A stretch of DNA of 43,214 bases from Novosphingobium mangrovisedimenti (GCF_025153475.1 NZ_JANZXA010000019.1:1-43214); one strand, 5' to 3'; positions 1-8,037 are shown, counted from the first letter of the stretch. Made by a program: numbers and translations. Notes: generated by a model not told the origin, from the sequence alone.

Positions 1-123
1 CGCACCCAAAACCAAAAAGGAAAAATCACCCGCTTGACCCAACCCCCGCATCGCGGGAAACACACATCCACCCGGGTCACTTCTCGATGAAAATCCCGGG
101 TCAACTCTCAGCGGAAATCAACA
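1..123 (+). mobile_element. Right end of an IS21-family element, including the last codons of istB
   Basis: Positions 2-37 read as the last residues of an IstB protein (APKTKKEKSPA, then stop). They match the 3' end of the complete istB at 19265-19300 with only a base or two different. The following DNA carries two copies of a CCCGGGTCA-containing terminal repeat (about 70-82 and 95-112), and the element appears to end at ATCAACA near 123. The second copy at 19301-19361 has a single such repeat. The rest of the element lies outside the window. The end point is inferred from the comparison, not from a target duplication. Confidence 0.75.
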
Positions 124-198
124 CCGTGCCGTTACACCATCAAGTCTTCCACCTCGCATTCGTAACTTCTGATCAGACTGCGGCCCGCTTCCGGACGG

Positions 199-1197
199 TC
201 AGGCCATTTTGTAGTTTTCGCCGCGTCGCAACATCGCCCAGGCTATGCGAGCAGTCTTGTTCGCCATCGCGACGAGTGTCTTGTTGTGGCCTGCCCTCGA
301 TTGCAGTTCCTGCGCCCATTTTGAACGTTGGTCGTCATGCTTGGCGACCCGCAGCAACGCAGATCGCGCACCATGTATCAGCTGGCGCCTCAGGTAATGA
401 TTGGCTCTGTTCCCGATACCGCCGAGCCTCGGCTTGCCGCCGGTCGTGTATTGTCGCGGAACCAGTCCAATCCAGGCAGAGAGGGCTCGGCCGGATGCGA
501 AGTGTCGGCCATCATCAATTGCGGCGACTAGAGAGGTTGCGACAATCGGTCCCACTCCGGGTAGCGTAGTCAGGCGTTTGCAACGCTCATCCTTCCTGCA
601 AATCTCAGCCAGCATGTCATCGAGACCTGAGACTCTGGCATCCAGGCCGCGATACTCCTCGGCCAACTTCAGGAACAGGTTCTTCGCCAGGTCCGACAGT
701 TCGGCAGTCTCGACCATCTTGTCGATCTGCAGCCGGAATCGGGATGCACCTACCGGCATGACGACACCATATTCGGCCAAAAGGCCACGAGTGTGATTGA
801 TCAGCGCGGTGCGCTGCACGATCAGTCTGTCGCGTGTTCGGTGTAGAGCTTGCAGATCCTGCTGCTCGACACTCTTCAACGGTACGAACCGCATCGTCGG
901 CCTGTTGGCAGCTTCGAAAATGGCTTCGGCATCGACCGCATCATTCTTCGATCCCTTCACGAATGGCTTCACGAAGCGCGGATGGATCAGGTGCACCGTG
1001 TATCCCTGCCCCTCGAAGACCCGCCCCCAATGGTGCGAACTGGCGCAAGCCTCCATCGCGACCGATTGCGGTTGCAACTTGGTCACCGCATCGGGCAACT
1101 TTGCCCTGCTGACCTTTTGCGAAACCACTTCGCCATCGCCAGTGATCCCATAGATATGAAAGGACTGCTTGCCCAAATCGATCGCCAACATTTGCAT
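199..1197 (-). CDS. IS110-family (IS1111-like) transposase
   Basis: A 332-residue DEDD-type transposase, a normal length for the family. The N-terminal RuvC-like domain begins with AIDLGKQSFHIYG, and the acidic KNDAVDAEAIFEAA motif follows. The C-terminal transposase_20 domain has TLPGVGPIVATSLVAAI and a serine-containing region (SAWIGLVPRQ). The start is placed at the ATG at 1197 (MQMLAIDLGK). The longer open frame upstream to 1359 overlaps the IS3 orfA on the other strand and does not resemble the family. IS110 elements move by site-specific recombination, usually without target duplications, so the exact ends were not located. The gene looks intact and sits between an IS21 end and an IS3 element. 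Confidence 0.93.
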   Translation of the reverse strand: MQMLAIDLGKQSFHIYGITGDGEVVSQKVSRAKLPDAVTKLQPQSVAMEACASSHHWGRVFEGQGYTVHLIHPRFVKPFVKGSKNDAVDAEAIFEAANRPTMRFVPLKSVEQQDLQALHRTRDRLIVQRTALINHTRGLLAEYGVVMPVGASRFRLQIDKMVETAELSDLAKNLFLKLAEEYRGLDARVSGLDDMLAEICRKDERCKRLTTLPGVGPIVATSLVAAIDDGRHFASGRALSAWIGLVPRQYTTGGKPRLGGIGNRANHYLRRQLIHGARSALLRVAKHDDQRSKWAQELQSRAGHNKTLVAMANKTARIAWAMLRRGENYKMA

Positions 1198-1269
1198 GTG
1201 ATGAACTCCTCGCCTCGGTCGCACTGGCAATATGCTCGGCCCGATTGCGGGAGGCGTCCATCCCATAAG

Positions 1270-1656
1270 ATGAAGCCCAAACCCTCCTTGCGAAAATCGC
1301 CAGCAAAGGCCTCTGCCGAAGCCGTGGTGAAAGACATTCGCCGACAGACGCGGCGGCATTTCTCGGCCGAGGACAAGATCCGCATCGTGCTCGACGGATT
1401 GCGCGGCGAGGACAGCATCGCCGAGCTGTGTCGGCGTGAAGGCATCGCCCAGAGCCTCTACTACACCTGGTCGAAAGAGTTCATGGAGGCCGGCAAACGC
1501 CGGCTCGCGGGCGACACCGCTCGTGCTGCGACCACGGGCGAGGTGCAGGATCTGCGCCGTGAAGCCCGTGCCCTGAAGGAATGCGTTGCCGACCTGACGT
1601 TGGAAAACCGCCTGCTCAAAAAAAGCATGATCGCGGATGGGGGCGTCGACGAATGA
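1270..1656 (+). CDS. IS3-family transposase OrfA (DNA-binding subunit)
   Basis: A 128-residue protein with a helix-turn-helix of the transposase_8 type (RRHFSAEDKIRIVLDGLRGEDSIAELCRREGIAQSLYYTWS, residues about 27-67). A leucine-zipper-like coiled coil follows (EVQDLRREARALKECVADLTLENRLLKKS), as is usual for OrfA dimerisation. The start is ATG 1270 (MKPKPSLRK). Its stop overlaps the orfB start in an ATGA, so the two are translationally coupled rather than joined by the usual programmed frameshift. Known family role: binds the terminal repeats and acts with OrfB. Confidence 0.9.
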   Translation: MKPKPSLRKSPAKASAEAVVKDIRRQTRRHFSAEDKIRIVLDGLRGEDSIAELCRREGIAQSLYYTWSKEFMEAGKRRLAGDTARAATTGEVQDLRREARALKECVADLTLENRLLKKSMIADGGVDE

Positions 1657-2633
1657 GGTACCCCGCCGCAGAAAAGCTGGAGATTATCAGGATCGTCGAG
1701 CAGTCGCACCTGCCGGCCAAGCACACTCTGGACAAGCTGGGTATTCCTCGCCGGACGTTCTACCGCTGGTATGACCGCTTCCTTGAGGGCGGTCCTGAAG
1801 CCCTGGAGGATCGCCCCTCGGCGCCGAGCCGGGTGTGGAACCGCATCACCGAGGATATCCGCGCGCAGATCGTCGAGATGGCGCTCGAGGCGACCGAGCT
1901 TTCCCCTCGCGAACTGGCGGTGCGCTTCACCGACGAGAAGCGCTATTTCGTGTCGGAAGCCACGGTTTACCGCCTTCTGAAGGCCCATGACCTGATCACC
2001 AGTCCAGCCTATACCGTGATCAAGGCCGCTGACCAGTTCCACACGAAGACCACCCGGCCGAACGAGATGTGGCAAACCGACTTCACCTACTTCAAGATCA
2101 TCGGGTGGGGCTGGATGTACCTGTCGACCGTGCTCGACGACTACTCGCGCTACATCATTGCCTGGAAACTGTGCACCAACATGCGCGCCGAGGACGTCAC
2201 TGACACGCTGGACTTGGCCCTCAAGGCATCGGGCTGCGACAGCGCCACGGTCCTGCACAAGCCCCGGCTACTATCCGACAACGGCCCCAGTTACATCGCG
2301 GGCGAACTCGCCGAGTACATCGAGGCCCAGCAGATGAGTCACGTCCGTGGCGCCCCGTTGCATCCGCAAACGCAGGGCAAGATCGAGCGCTGGCACCAGA
2401 CCTTGAAGAATCGCATCCTGTTGGAACATTACTTCCTGCCCGGCGACCTCGAAGCCCAGATCGAGGCGTTCGTGGAGCACTACAATCACCAGCGCTACCA
2501 CGAGAGCCTGAACAACGTGACGCCCGCTGACGCCTACTTCGGCAGGGCTCCCGCTATCATCAAGCGTCGCGAAACCATCAAGCGAAAAACCATCGAATAT
2601 CGCCGCTTGCTTCACCGCAAGCTCGCCGCCTAA
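1653..2633 (+). CDS. IS3-family transposase OrfB (DDE integrase)
   Basis: A 326-residue DDE transposase. An N-terminal HTH region (LDKLGIPRRTFYRWYDRF) precedes an rve integrase core. The catalytic residues are visible as D in MWQTDFTYFK, D in LLSDNGPSYI and E in GKIERWHQTLK. The C-terminal AFVEHYNHQRYHESLNNVTPADAY motif is typical of the family. The start is the ATG at 1653, overlapping the orfA stop. The longer frame back to 1581 runs inside orfA. The gene appears complete, so the element may be active. Its terminal repeats could not be placed with certainty; they should lie near 1200-1270 and just after 2640. Confidence 0.93.
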   Translation: MRYPAAEKLEIIRIVEQSHLPAKHTLDKLGIPRRTFYRWYDRFLEGGPEALEDRPSAPSRVWNRITEDIRAQIVEMALEATELSPRELAVRFTDEKRYFVSEATVYRLLKAHDLITSPAYTVIKAADQFHTKTTRPNEMWQTDFTYFKIIGWGWMYLSTVLDDYSRYIIAWKLCTNMRAEDVTDTLDLALKASGCDSATVLHKPRLLSDNGPSYIAGELAEYIEAQQMSHVRGAPLHPQTQGKIERWHQTLKNRILLEHYFLPGDLEAQIEAFVEHYNHQRYHESLNNVTPADAYFGRAPAIIKRRETIKRKTIEYRRLLHRKLAA

Positions 2634-2639
2634 CATCAA

Positions 2640-3058
2640 CCCCCAGGCGAGGCTCGCTCTCCGCTAATCCACGCCCCGATCTGTGCCAAATGTCTCGACG
2701 ACGGACAGACAGGCACATCGCTCCCCGGCTCGCAACCGGGGAGCACCATGACCACGAGACGTTGAAGCACGCGGGGGAAGGGGGCTGAAACCGCCCCAAT
2801 AGACAGCGCCCAGCACGAGAGGTTGGAATACTTCTCTCAGAATGCCCATGGTGTCATGCGCCCCGCGTCCACTTCAAGGATGAGCGGTTCCCCCAATTTT
2901 GCCGCTGCCTCCACTGCGCTGCGCTACGCTCCGGCCCCGGCAAAATCGGCTCCCCCACTCCCCGCTGCGCGGCGCCCGGGCTGTGCCCGGACGTCCTTGA
3001 CCCGGCCGCACGCCGCATGAGCCGGCGCCCCTGTCATTCAAGAAGACAGGAGGCTAGC
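2640..3058. other. 419-bp non-coding stretch with several inverted repeats
   Basis: No convincing gene is present. The first part probably holds the right end of the IS3 element. There are three inverted repeats. The first is 2720-2728 with 2736-2744 (9 bp, 7-nt loop). The second is 2781-2785 with 2793-2797. The third is 2896-2904 with 2938-2946 (ATTTTGCCG / CGGCAAAAT), enclosing a GC-rich 33-nt loop. None is followed by a T-tract. The small open frame at 2823-3020 has biased proline/alanine composition and no visible ribosome site. The end of the stretch carries the AGGAGG site of the next gene. Confidence 0.6.
2720..2744. repeat. Perfect 9-bp hairpin (GCTCCCCGG / CCGGGGAGC)
   Basis: Perfect stem with a seven-base loop in the intergenic stretch after the IS3 element. 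No T-run follows on either strand, so it is not a classical intrinsic terminator. Function unknown. Confidence 0.6.
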
Positions 3059-3283
3059 ATGCATACGATTTCAAACACCGCACAGGCCGACAACGCCGCC
3101 TACTTTGCAGCTTGCACAAGCGCACAGCGCCGCGCACGAAGCAGCTACTTCACGCAGTACGTCATCATTGACCGGGAATTCGGTTACGTCGCGGTGGATG
3201 AGGGGGACTACAGCCCCATGCCGATGGAGATGATCGACAGGGTGGTTTACGCCATCACCGGTAAACTCGACGACGAGTTTTGA
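3059..3283 (+). CDS. Small protein of unknown function (74 aa)
   Basis: The sequence starts MHTISNTAQADNAAYF and ends AITGKLDDEF. I do not recognise the family. It is acidic in its C-terminal half (GYVAVDEGDYSPMPMEMIDR), with no membrane segment and no cysteine pair. A strong AGGAGG site lies seven bases before the ATG, which supports real translation. It is followed within ten bases by a strong hairpin. Proteins of this size and composition are common among conserved unknowns of proteobacterial plasmids, but that is a loose comparison. A longer reading from 3017 lacks a good ribosome site. Confidence 0.65.
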   Translation: MHTISNTAQADNAAYFAACTSAQRRARSSYFTQYVIIDREFGYVAVDEGDYSPMPMEMIDRVVYAITGKLDDEF

Positions 3284-3291
3284 ACGGATCG

Positions 3292-3318
3292 GGGAGAGGG
3301 CCGGACAGGCTCTCTCCC
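3292..3318. terminator. Bidirectional terminator-like hairpin between convergent genes
   Basis: An 11-bp stem (3292-3302 with 3308-3318, one G-U pair) closes a five-base GGACA loop. It lies eight bases after the stop of the 74-aa gene and 40 bases past the stop of the convergent nucleotidyltransferase-HEPN gene. No T-tract follows, so termination efficiency is uncertain. Confidence 0.65.
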
Positions 3319-3357
3319 GCGCATCCGTGTGATCGCCCCGGCTCGCTTGATCACCTT

Positions 3358-4290
3358 TCACACGCCGCGTTCGAATTCCACAGCCTTTTCCAAAGCGGCA
3401 AGTCGTTCTGCGCACACGGCGCTTGCGACCTGTCCCAGCGCCTCGATCCTTTCACTGAGCCACTCGATCTCTTCGATCGAAATACGGTAGTGCTTGCTGT
3501 AGCGCGCCTTGACGTAGGCCTCCCGGAGCTTGCTGAACATCGCCCGATCCTTGCGGCTCTCTCTCGGCCATACGTCAACAAGCCGGAGATCCAGCGTTTC
3601 TGCACGCGTTCTGAGAAATGCAAGGTTGTGATTGTGGGGTGTGTAGAAAGTGCAGACGAGCAGCGTGCCATGATAGAGGAACTCTGCGGCCTGATGCAGG
3701 TTGAACACCGCTTCCTTTAACCGCCCCTGTTTTGTGACGTACAAGGCGGTGTCACGCCGACCGGCCGCCGCCGGAAACCACTCGTCATAGTATTCTCGCG
3801 CCATCTTGAGCGCGGCTTGTGGCGCCTTCGGCTTTGGCTGATGGAATTCGACATCGTCAGATTCATACAGGGCGATGCCGTCGCGCGCGATGTCCATGAA
3901 AAAGTATCGGCCATGGGCGAGGCCGTCATTCACCTGCTGCAGCGAATGGACGATGAAGTTGACCGGGGTACGAAGGCTCCCGGTAATGCTGAATTCGCGT
4001 AGGAGCCGGTCATCTAGCTTTGCCCAGTGCTCAGCGCGATCGGTCAACTTGCTGTCGTTGACAACGATGAGGATGTCGAAATCAGACTGGTAGCCCTTTG
4101 CCGTGTGCGGCTCATCAACCCAGCCGCCGCGCGCATAGCTACCGTAGAGCACGATCTTCTTGATGCGGCTGCGCTTCTTTCGGTCGCTGGTGACCAGCGA
4201 ATGGGCATCCTCGAATTCCTCGAAGATGAGCTGGACAACACGTTCGAGTTCGCGTTGTTTTGCCGGAGGAAGATGATCGATATTGGTTCT
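3358..4290 (-). CDS. Fused nucleotidyltransferase (MNT) - HEPN domain protein
   Basis: About 310 residues. The N-terminal half is a minimal nucleotidyltransferase of the pol-beta superfamily: GSYARGG (nucleotide-binding) is followed by SDFDILIVV, which holds the metal-binding aspartates. The C-terminal half is a HEPN domain (LHQAAEFLYHGTLLVCTF, then a KARYSKHYRI segment with a possible R-x3-H). In many bacteria MNT and HEPN are separate antitoxin and toxin genes; here they are one chain. A role as a self-contained toxin-antitoxin or nucleotidylation protein is inference. The start chosen is the GTG at 4290 (VRTNIDHLPPAKQ), because an AAGGAAA site lies just upstream; an ATG at 4335 is the alternative. 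It is convergent with the 74-aa gene. Confidence 0.82.
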   Translation of the reverse strand, partial: RTNIDHLPPAKQRELERVVQLIFEEFEDAHSLVTSDRKKRSRIKKIVLYGSYARGGWVDEPHTAKGYQSDFDILIVVNDSKLTDRAEHWAKLDDRLLREFSITGSLRTPVNFIVHSLQQVNDGLAHGRYFFMDIARDGIALYESDDVEFHQPKPKAPQAALKMAREYYDEWFPAAAGRRDTALYVTKQGRLKEAVFNLHQAAEFLYHGTLLVCTFYTPHNHNLAFLRTRAETLDLRLVDVWPRESRKDRAMFSKLREAYVKARYSKHYRISIEEIEWLSERIEALGQVASAVCAERLAALEKAVEFERGV

Positions 4291-4371
4291 CACGGGCGTT
4301 TCCTTAGCAAGCCCTTCCGAACGATGCACGCCCATGGCGCAGTGCCACGTCCGGAAGGACGTTGTTAGTTT

Positions 4372-4620
4372 CTATCTGTCGATGTCGGATGCAGCGCGAG
4401 AGATTTCCCGGACCGCTATGAGCAGGTGCCGACGGAACTTGCGCCGCGAAATACGCAGCCTTCGACAGATCCTTTCCGGGCTCCAGCCACGGTAGAGCCT
4501 GAGCCGGATGACGATGGTCGCAAGCCGGGTCATGCGCGGCGCGGCCCGAAGCCAGATCTTTTGGCCCACCTCCCGCTCGGTCTGGCTCAGTTCGGCATGG
4601 TCATGATCGCCATCGGTCAT
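4372..4620 (-). CDS. Small helix-turn-helix protein coupled to the recombinases
   Basis: An 82-residue basic protein. The C-terminal half reads as a sigma-region-4-like HTH (LRLYRGWSPERICRRLRISRRKFRRHLLIAVREI). Its ATG overlaps the stop of the upstream recombinase (ATGA), so it is the third gene of the recombinase set. It could be an accessory directionality or regulatory protein for the recombinases. I do not recognise a named family, and the role is inferred from position and the HTH alone. Confidence 0.7.
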   Translation of the reverse strand: MTDGDHDHAELSQTEREVGQKIWLRAAPRMTRLATIVIRLRLYRGWSPERICRRLRISRRKFRRHLLIAVREISRAASDIDR

Positions 4621-5816
4621 GGCGCGCCTCCACCGGTTCTGGTTTGCGTGGCTGGCTCTTTGCGCCGACGCGCTGGTGGCTCCACCTGATCGAGGATCAA
4701 CATTCCGATCCGTTCGGCGCTGGCCCTAAGCGTATCGTCTGCCAGGTGGGCATAGCGTGCCGTCGTCTGGATACGTTTATGTCCCAGCAATCGGGAGACG
4801 GTGAACAGGCTTTCGCCCGCCATGATGGCATGGCTGACGAAACTGTGCCGGAGGTCGTGGATACGCAGAGTCCCCGGAAGCTGGGCTTCCTTCCTTACCG
4901 AGAGCCACACGGTTCTCACCCGTTCGTAGGGCACTGCCTCTCCGAACTGGAACACCTTATGGCGACCGCGCGCGGACGCGCGGCGGCGCCTGTACGAGGT
5001 GAAGAACCGGCAGGCTGAGGTTCCAAGCGGAACATCGCGGGCGCCGGTCTTGCTGTCTTGAAGCCGTAGCCGGTCGGGCCGGACATCCTCCCAGCGCAGG
5101 GACAGGATCTCACCCACCCGGCATCCGGTGAGGAGCAGGGCTTCGAGAACTCCAGCCGCAGGACAACCGATGTGCGACCTGCGCGCCAGGACGCCGCCGA
5201 GACGGGCCATCTGCGGCTTGGAGAGAAACGTGCCGATAGCGCGCCGCCGGTTCAGCCGAATTCCGACCGCCGGGTTCGACCAGTCTGGTGGCAGCATGTC
5301 CCACCGCTGAGCCGAGGTGAGCATCTGGCTCAGAATGCCGAGTGCCCGGTTCGCACCGCCCGGGCTGGTCATCCCATAGCGCTCGAACCAGCACACAACA
5401 TCGCGGCGGGTAATGGTATCGATGGGGGATGATCCGAATGCCGGGAGCAGTTGCAGCCGGACGTAGGTTCGATATGTGCGAAGGCCGGATGGCTTCAGGT
5501 TTGCCGCATGACGCAGTTCATGCTGGGCGCACAGTTCCCGGAAAGGCACAGATCGCCTGACGGGTTTTCTGTCTCCGGCCATGAATGCGACCGCCGCCAT
5601 TCGGGCGGCTTTCACCCCCATGGCCGGGAAGGTCCCAAGGGTCGATCTTACAGGAAGGCCATTGGATCGTTCCCGCACTTCCCATGTCTTGGCGCCGGAT
5701 GGACGCACGCGCAGACTGAGGCATGCCTGACGTTCGTCGCGCAGTGCATATTCGCGTGCTCCTGGTCGAGCTCTGCTGCAGATGGCGTCGGTCAGGCGCG
5801 TCTTGAGGTTAGCCAT
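4617..5816 (-). CDS. Tyrosine recombinase / phage-type integrase (second of two)
   Basis: A 399-residue protein with the usual order: an Arm/DUF4102-like N-terminus (LTDAICSRARPGAREYALRDE), a SAM-like core-binding domain (LKPSGLRTYRTYVRLQLLPAF), then the catalytic domain. Catalytic residues visible are R in LLLTGCRVGEILSLRW, the HDLRHSF motif, and the GH...Y of LLGHKRIQTTARYAHL. The start is ATG 5816 (MANLKTRL), with a GGAGGTGGG site just upstream. A longer frame to 5927 runs inside the upstream recombinase gene. It overlaps that gene by 8 bp at its start and the small HTH gene at its end. Arg-His-Arg-Tyr are all present, so it is probably active. Confidence 0.92.
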   Translation of the reverse strand: MANLKTRLTDAICSRARPGAREYALRDERQACLSLRVRPSGAKTWEVRERSNGLPVRSTLGTFPAMGVKAARMAAVAFMAGDRKPVRRSVPFRELCAQHELRHAANLKPSGLRTYRTYVRLQLLPAFGSSPIDTITRRDVVCWFERYGMTSPGGANRALGILSQMLTSAQRWDMLPPDWSNPAVGIRLNRRRAIGTFLSKPQMARLGGVLARRSHIGCPAAGVLEALLLTGCRVGEILSLRWEDVRPDRLRLQDSKTGARDVPLGTSACRFFTSYRRRRASARGRHKVFQFGEAVPYERVRTVWLSVRKEAQLPGTLRIHDLRHSFVSHAIMAGESLFTVSRLLGHKRIQTTARYAHLADDTLRASAERIGMLILDQVEPPARRRKEPATQTRTGGGAP

Positions 5817-7053
5817 TTCCCACCTCCGTGATGCTGACCCCAAGCGACCGAACGCACTGCTGCGAACGTGCGCGGGAGGGACGGTGTCGAGTGGGTGAGC
5901 GGGCGCCCGGATCGGAGAGGGCGTCATCGATCAGCCCGGAGACGCGGTTCGCCGACCGCTTGATCGCGGAGGTCTGCATGTGCGCATAGACGAGTGTGCT
6001 GTCGATGTCGTGGTGTCCGAGCAGGGCGCCAACCACCTTGAGGTCGAGGCCGTTCGATACCCCGACCGCGGCGAAGTGGTGGCGCAGGTCATGGAGTCGA
6101 AGGGTGGCAACCCCGGCTGCCTTCCTGATCTTCTTCCATGCGAAGTCCACCGACGATCTTGGGGCATCATCGTTCATACCGGGGAACACGAAGCGGCCGC
6201 CGCACAGGGAACGCCGCCGATCGAGAATGGCCACGGCGGGGGCACAAAGCCACACCGTCCTCGGCCCCGATTTCGAGTCTTCCAGAACCGCACGGCCATC
6301 TTCTACACGATCCCATTCGAGGGTAAGGATCTCGCTCTTGCGGGCTCCTGTGAGAAGGAGCAGTCGGATTACGTCGCACGGATCAGGGTAGAGCTCGGCG
6401 TGCCCTTCGATCGCCTTCCACAGGCGGCGCATGGTGGCAGGCGTGAGGTGACCGCCTCGCTCGCCCCGGGTCTTCTTGCGCAGACCCCGGCAGGGGTTCG
6501 AGCCGCCTTTGCGCAGCCCATGATCCTCAGCGTAGAGCATCATCCCGGACAGCGTCGAGAGCGCCATCCGCGCCGCGCTCGTCGTCCGGGTGAGCTCCTG
6601 ATGCCATTTCATGACCTCGCTTCGGGTGATCGCCCGGACCTGACGAGCACCCAGCGAGGGAAGAATATGGAGGCGTGCCGCCCCCTCCATGACCCGTCCC
6701 GTGGACGGTTTCCATCTTCGGTTTTCCCCGAATGCGAGATAGCCCGCCATCACTTCAGCGACGCTTGCCGTCTCGAAATAGAGGTCGGGGTTGTCCTTTT
6801 GCGGGGTGGAGAGGGGCACCGTGCAGAACACCCTCGCGGACTGAACGGGAAGAGAGAAGACATCCCCGAGGGTCCTGCGGCGGGTCTTACCTTTGCCGCT
6901 TTCAAACACGATCCAGGTTCTCGAACCGGAGGCGCGAAGCCGAAGAGCAAGGCCCAGGGCTTCGCTGTCGTAAATCAGTTTCTCGCCCGTTGAGGGCAGG
7001 GGCAGTGAGGCAATGTCTACCCCGACGAGGTCGATCTTTTTGGTGCGGCGCAT
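5809..7053 (-). CDS. Tyrosine recombinase / phage-type integrase (first of two)
   Basis: A 414-residue protein from ATG 7053 (MRRTKKIDLVGVD), with GGAG upstream; the open frame extends to 7290 without family resemblance. The N-terminal region (LIYDSEALGLALRLRASGSRTWIV) is DUF4102-like. The core-binding domain follows, then the catalytic domain with R in LLLTGARKSEILTLEW, HDLRHHFAAVG and the GH...Y of LLGHHDIDSTLVYAHM. It is divergent in sequence from the second recombinase, so this is not a recent tandem duplication. The last 8 bp overlap the next gene. It is divergently oriented from the transfer genes across a 527-bp gap. Confidence 0.92.
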   Translation of the reverse strand: MRRTKKIDLVGVDIASLPLPSTGEKLIYDSEALGLALRLRASGSRTWIVFESGKGKTRRRTLGDVFSLPVQSARVFCTVPLSTPQKDNPDLYFETASVAEVMAGYLAFGENRRWKPSTGRVMEGAARLHILPSLGARQVRAITRSEVMKWHQELTRTTSAARMALSTLSGMMLYAEDHGLRKGGSNPCRGLRKKTRGERGGHLTPATMRRLWKAIEGHAELYPDPCDVIRLLLLTGARKSEILTLEWDRVEDGRAVLEDSKSGPRTVWLCAPAVAILDRRRSLCGGRFVFPGMNDDAPRSSVDFAWKKIRKAAGVATLRLHDLRHHFAAVGVSNGLDLKVVGALLGHHDIDSTLVYAHMQTSAIKRSANRVSGLIDDALSDPGARSPTRHRPSRARSQQCVRSLGVSITEVGNG

Positions 7054-7258
7054 TGAAGCACTCCATGTCTCCGGCGCCTGCGCGCCGGGGAAGAAGCGCG
7101 TCACCGGGACAAGTTCCCGGGGACACGCGGGGAACTTCATGGACAGCCACCCTGCGCACGATTTTGCCGACACCGGGTCCCGCGATCCGGCCGGAAGAAG
7201 GACAAGAAAAAGTCCATGACCTTCAGCCTTTTGACCCTCCCGGGCCAGGACTTGCGGG

Positions 7259-7278
7259 CGCAAGAGCAAGCTCTTGCG
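7259..7278. repeat. Hairpin with overlapping alternative stem
   Basis: CGCAAGAG (7259-7266) pairs with CTCTTGCG (7271-7278) over a CAAG loop. The left arm can instead pair with CTTGC at 7251-7255, so two structures exclude each other. Seen directly; function unknown. Confidence 0.6.
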
Positions 7279-7558
7279 TGTTGTCGTCACTCATGCCCCG
7301 AGGGGCAATTTTGTAATGCACCGTACGCACCAGTGCTGCGCGAGTTTTCTTTGCTTGTTCAGTGGGTTGGGAAGGGTGCCGTGTCATCCGCCGGCTTGCG
7401 TTGGCGTCATACTGGTAGTTTCGCGATGGTGCCTCTCCTTGCCAAGCCTTTGGACTTCTTAGATATTCCTGCGTGTGCCGTGGCGGACAGCGGCATTTCT
7501 TGAGTTTTCTGCCGATTTGCGGTAGAGAACTCTCGCTTCATGACATTCTGACGCCGGG

Positions 7559-7573
7559 CTCCGCACAGCGGAG
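7559..7573. repeat. Short hairpin just before the ribbon-helix-helix gene
   Basis: CTCCGC-ACA-GCGGAG ends seven bases before the ATG at 7581. It could act as an operator for the encoded DNA-binding protein or as a translation-limiting structure. Both are inference. Confidence 0.5.
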
Positions 7574-7580
7574 CAGTGTT

Positions 7581-7880
7581 ATGCAAAGAATAAGCGTGCG
7601 CGTGGATGACGCCCTTTACCGGCGACTTCAGCGCCGGGCCTACGGCGCAAACCTCACCTTGTCCGAGTTTGTTCGCCAGGTTCTGGGCGAAGCGGCCGAT
7701 CCCAACGGGCGCTACATCTATTCCTCGCAGGACGAGGTTCTGGCGACCTCGATCCAGATACTGACCTTGCTTGCCACCTCGATCGGCGCGCGATCGCCCG
7801 AACTTCTCGAGCGGGGGATGCTCGATGCCCGTGCGATCCTCGGCGAACGGGGCCTCCTCGATCCGGAGCAGGACCGATGA
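7581..7880 (+). CDS. Ribbon-helix-helix DNA-binding protein, probable relaxosome accessory factor
   Basis: A 99-residue protein. The N-terminal 45 residues (QRISVRVDDALYRRLQRRAYGANLTLSEFVRQVLGEA) fit the ribbon-helix-helix fold: a short beta strand followed by two helices. The rest has a hydrophobic helix (ATSIQILTLLATSIGA) and a charged tail. In MobF systems a small RHH protein such as TraY or TrwA commonly sits beside oriT, binds it and regulates the transfer operon. The position just upstream of the coupling-protein and relaxase genes supports that role. The start is ATG 7581, at the conserved RHH strand. The assignment is by fold and context. Confidence 0.72.
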   Translation: MQRISVRVDDALYRRLQRRAYGANLTLSEFVRQVLGEAADPNGRYIYSSQDEVLATSIQILTLLATSIGARSPELLERGMLDARAILGERGLLDPEQDR

Positions 7881-8037
7881 AGGGGGGCATGTCCGGAGGC
7901 CGGCGGCCCCTAAAGGGTGCGGTTTGTTCGTCGCCTGCTGTTCCCCGGTGCGGGCACGGCGCTTTCCCCGATCGGGTCCAACCCGGCCTGTGTTTCGGCG
8001 CTGGGGCATTCCCTTTTGCGCAGGAGGGAAGGCGCTC

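Larger units (their letters stand above)
7054..7580. other. 527-bp intergenic region between recombinase and transfer genes; candidate oriT or attachment site
   Basis: No convincing coding sequence is visible. It lies between the divergent recombinase gene and the first transfer gene. It contains a perfect 8-bp hairpin (7259-7278), an overlapping alternative stem (7251-7255 with 7260-7264), a hairpin at 7559-7573, and a direct repeat of GAGTTTTCT (about 7339 and 7503). It should hold promoters for both directions. Because a relaxase and a ribbon-helix-helix accessory protein are encoded next door, it is the best place in the window for an oriT. No known nic sequence was recognised. Confidence 0.45.

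Noticed and set aside
1461..2258. 265-codon open frame on the minus strand
   Set aside because: Antisense to the IS3 orfA/orfB genes.
2823..3020. 65-codon open frame after the IS3 element
   Set aside because: Proline/alanine-rich, no ribosome site, and it runs through inverted repeats; more likely non-coding.
5980..6993. 337-codon open frame on the plus strand
   Set aside because: Antisense to the first tyrosine recombinase, whose catalytic motifs are clear.
7216..7503. 95-codon open frame in the recombinase/transfer gap
   Set aside because: No ribosome site or family resemblance; it overlaps hairpins that suggest a regulatory region.
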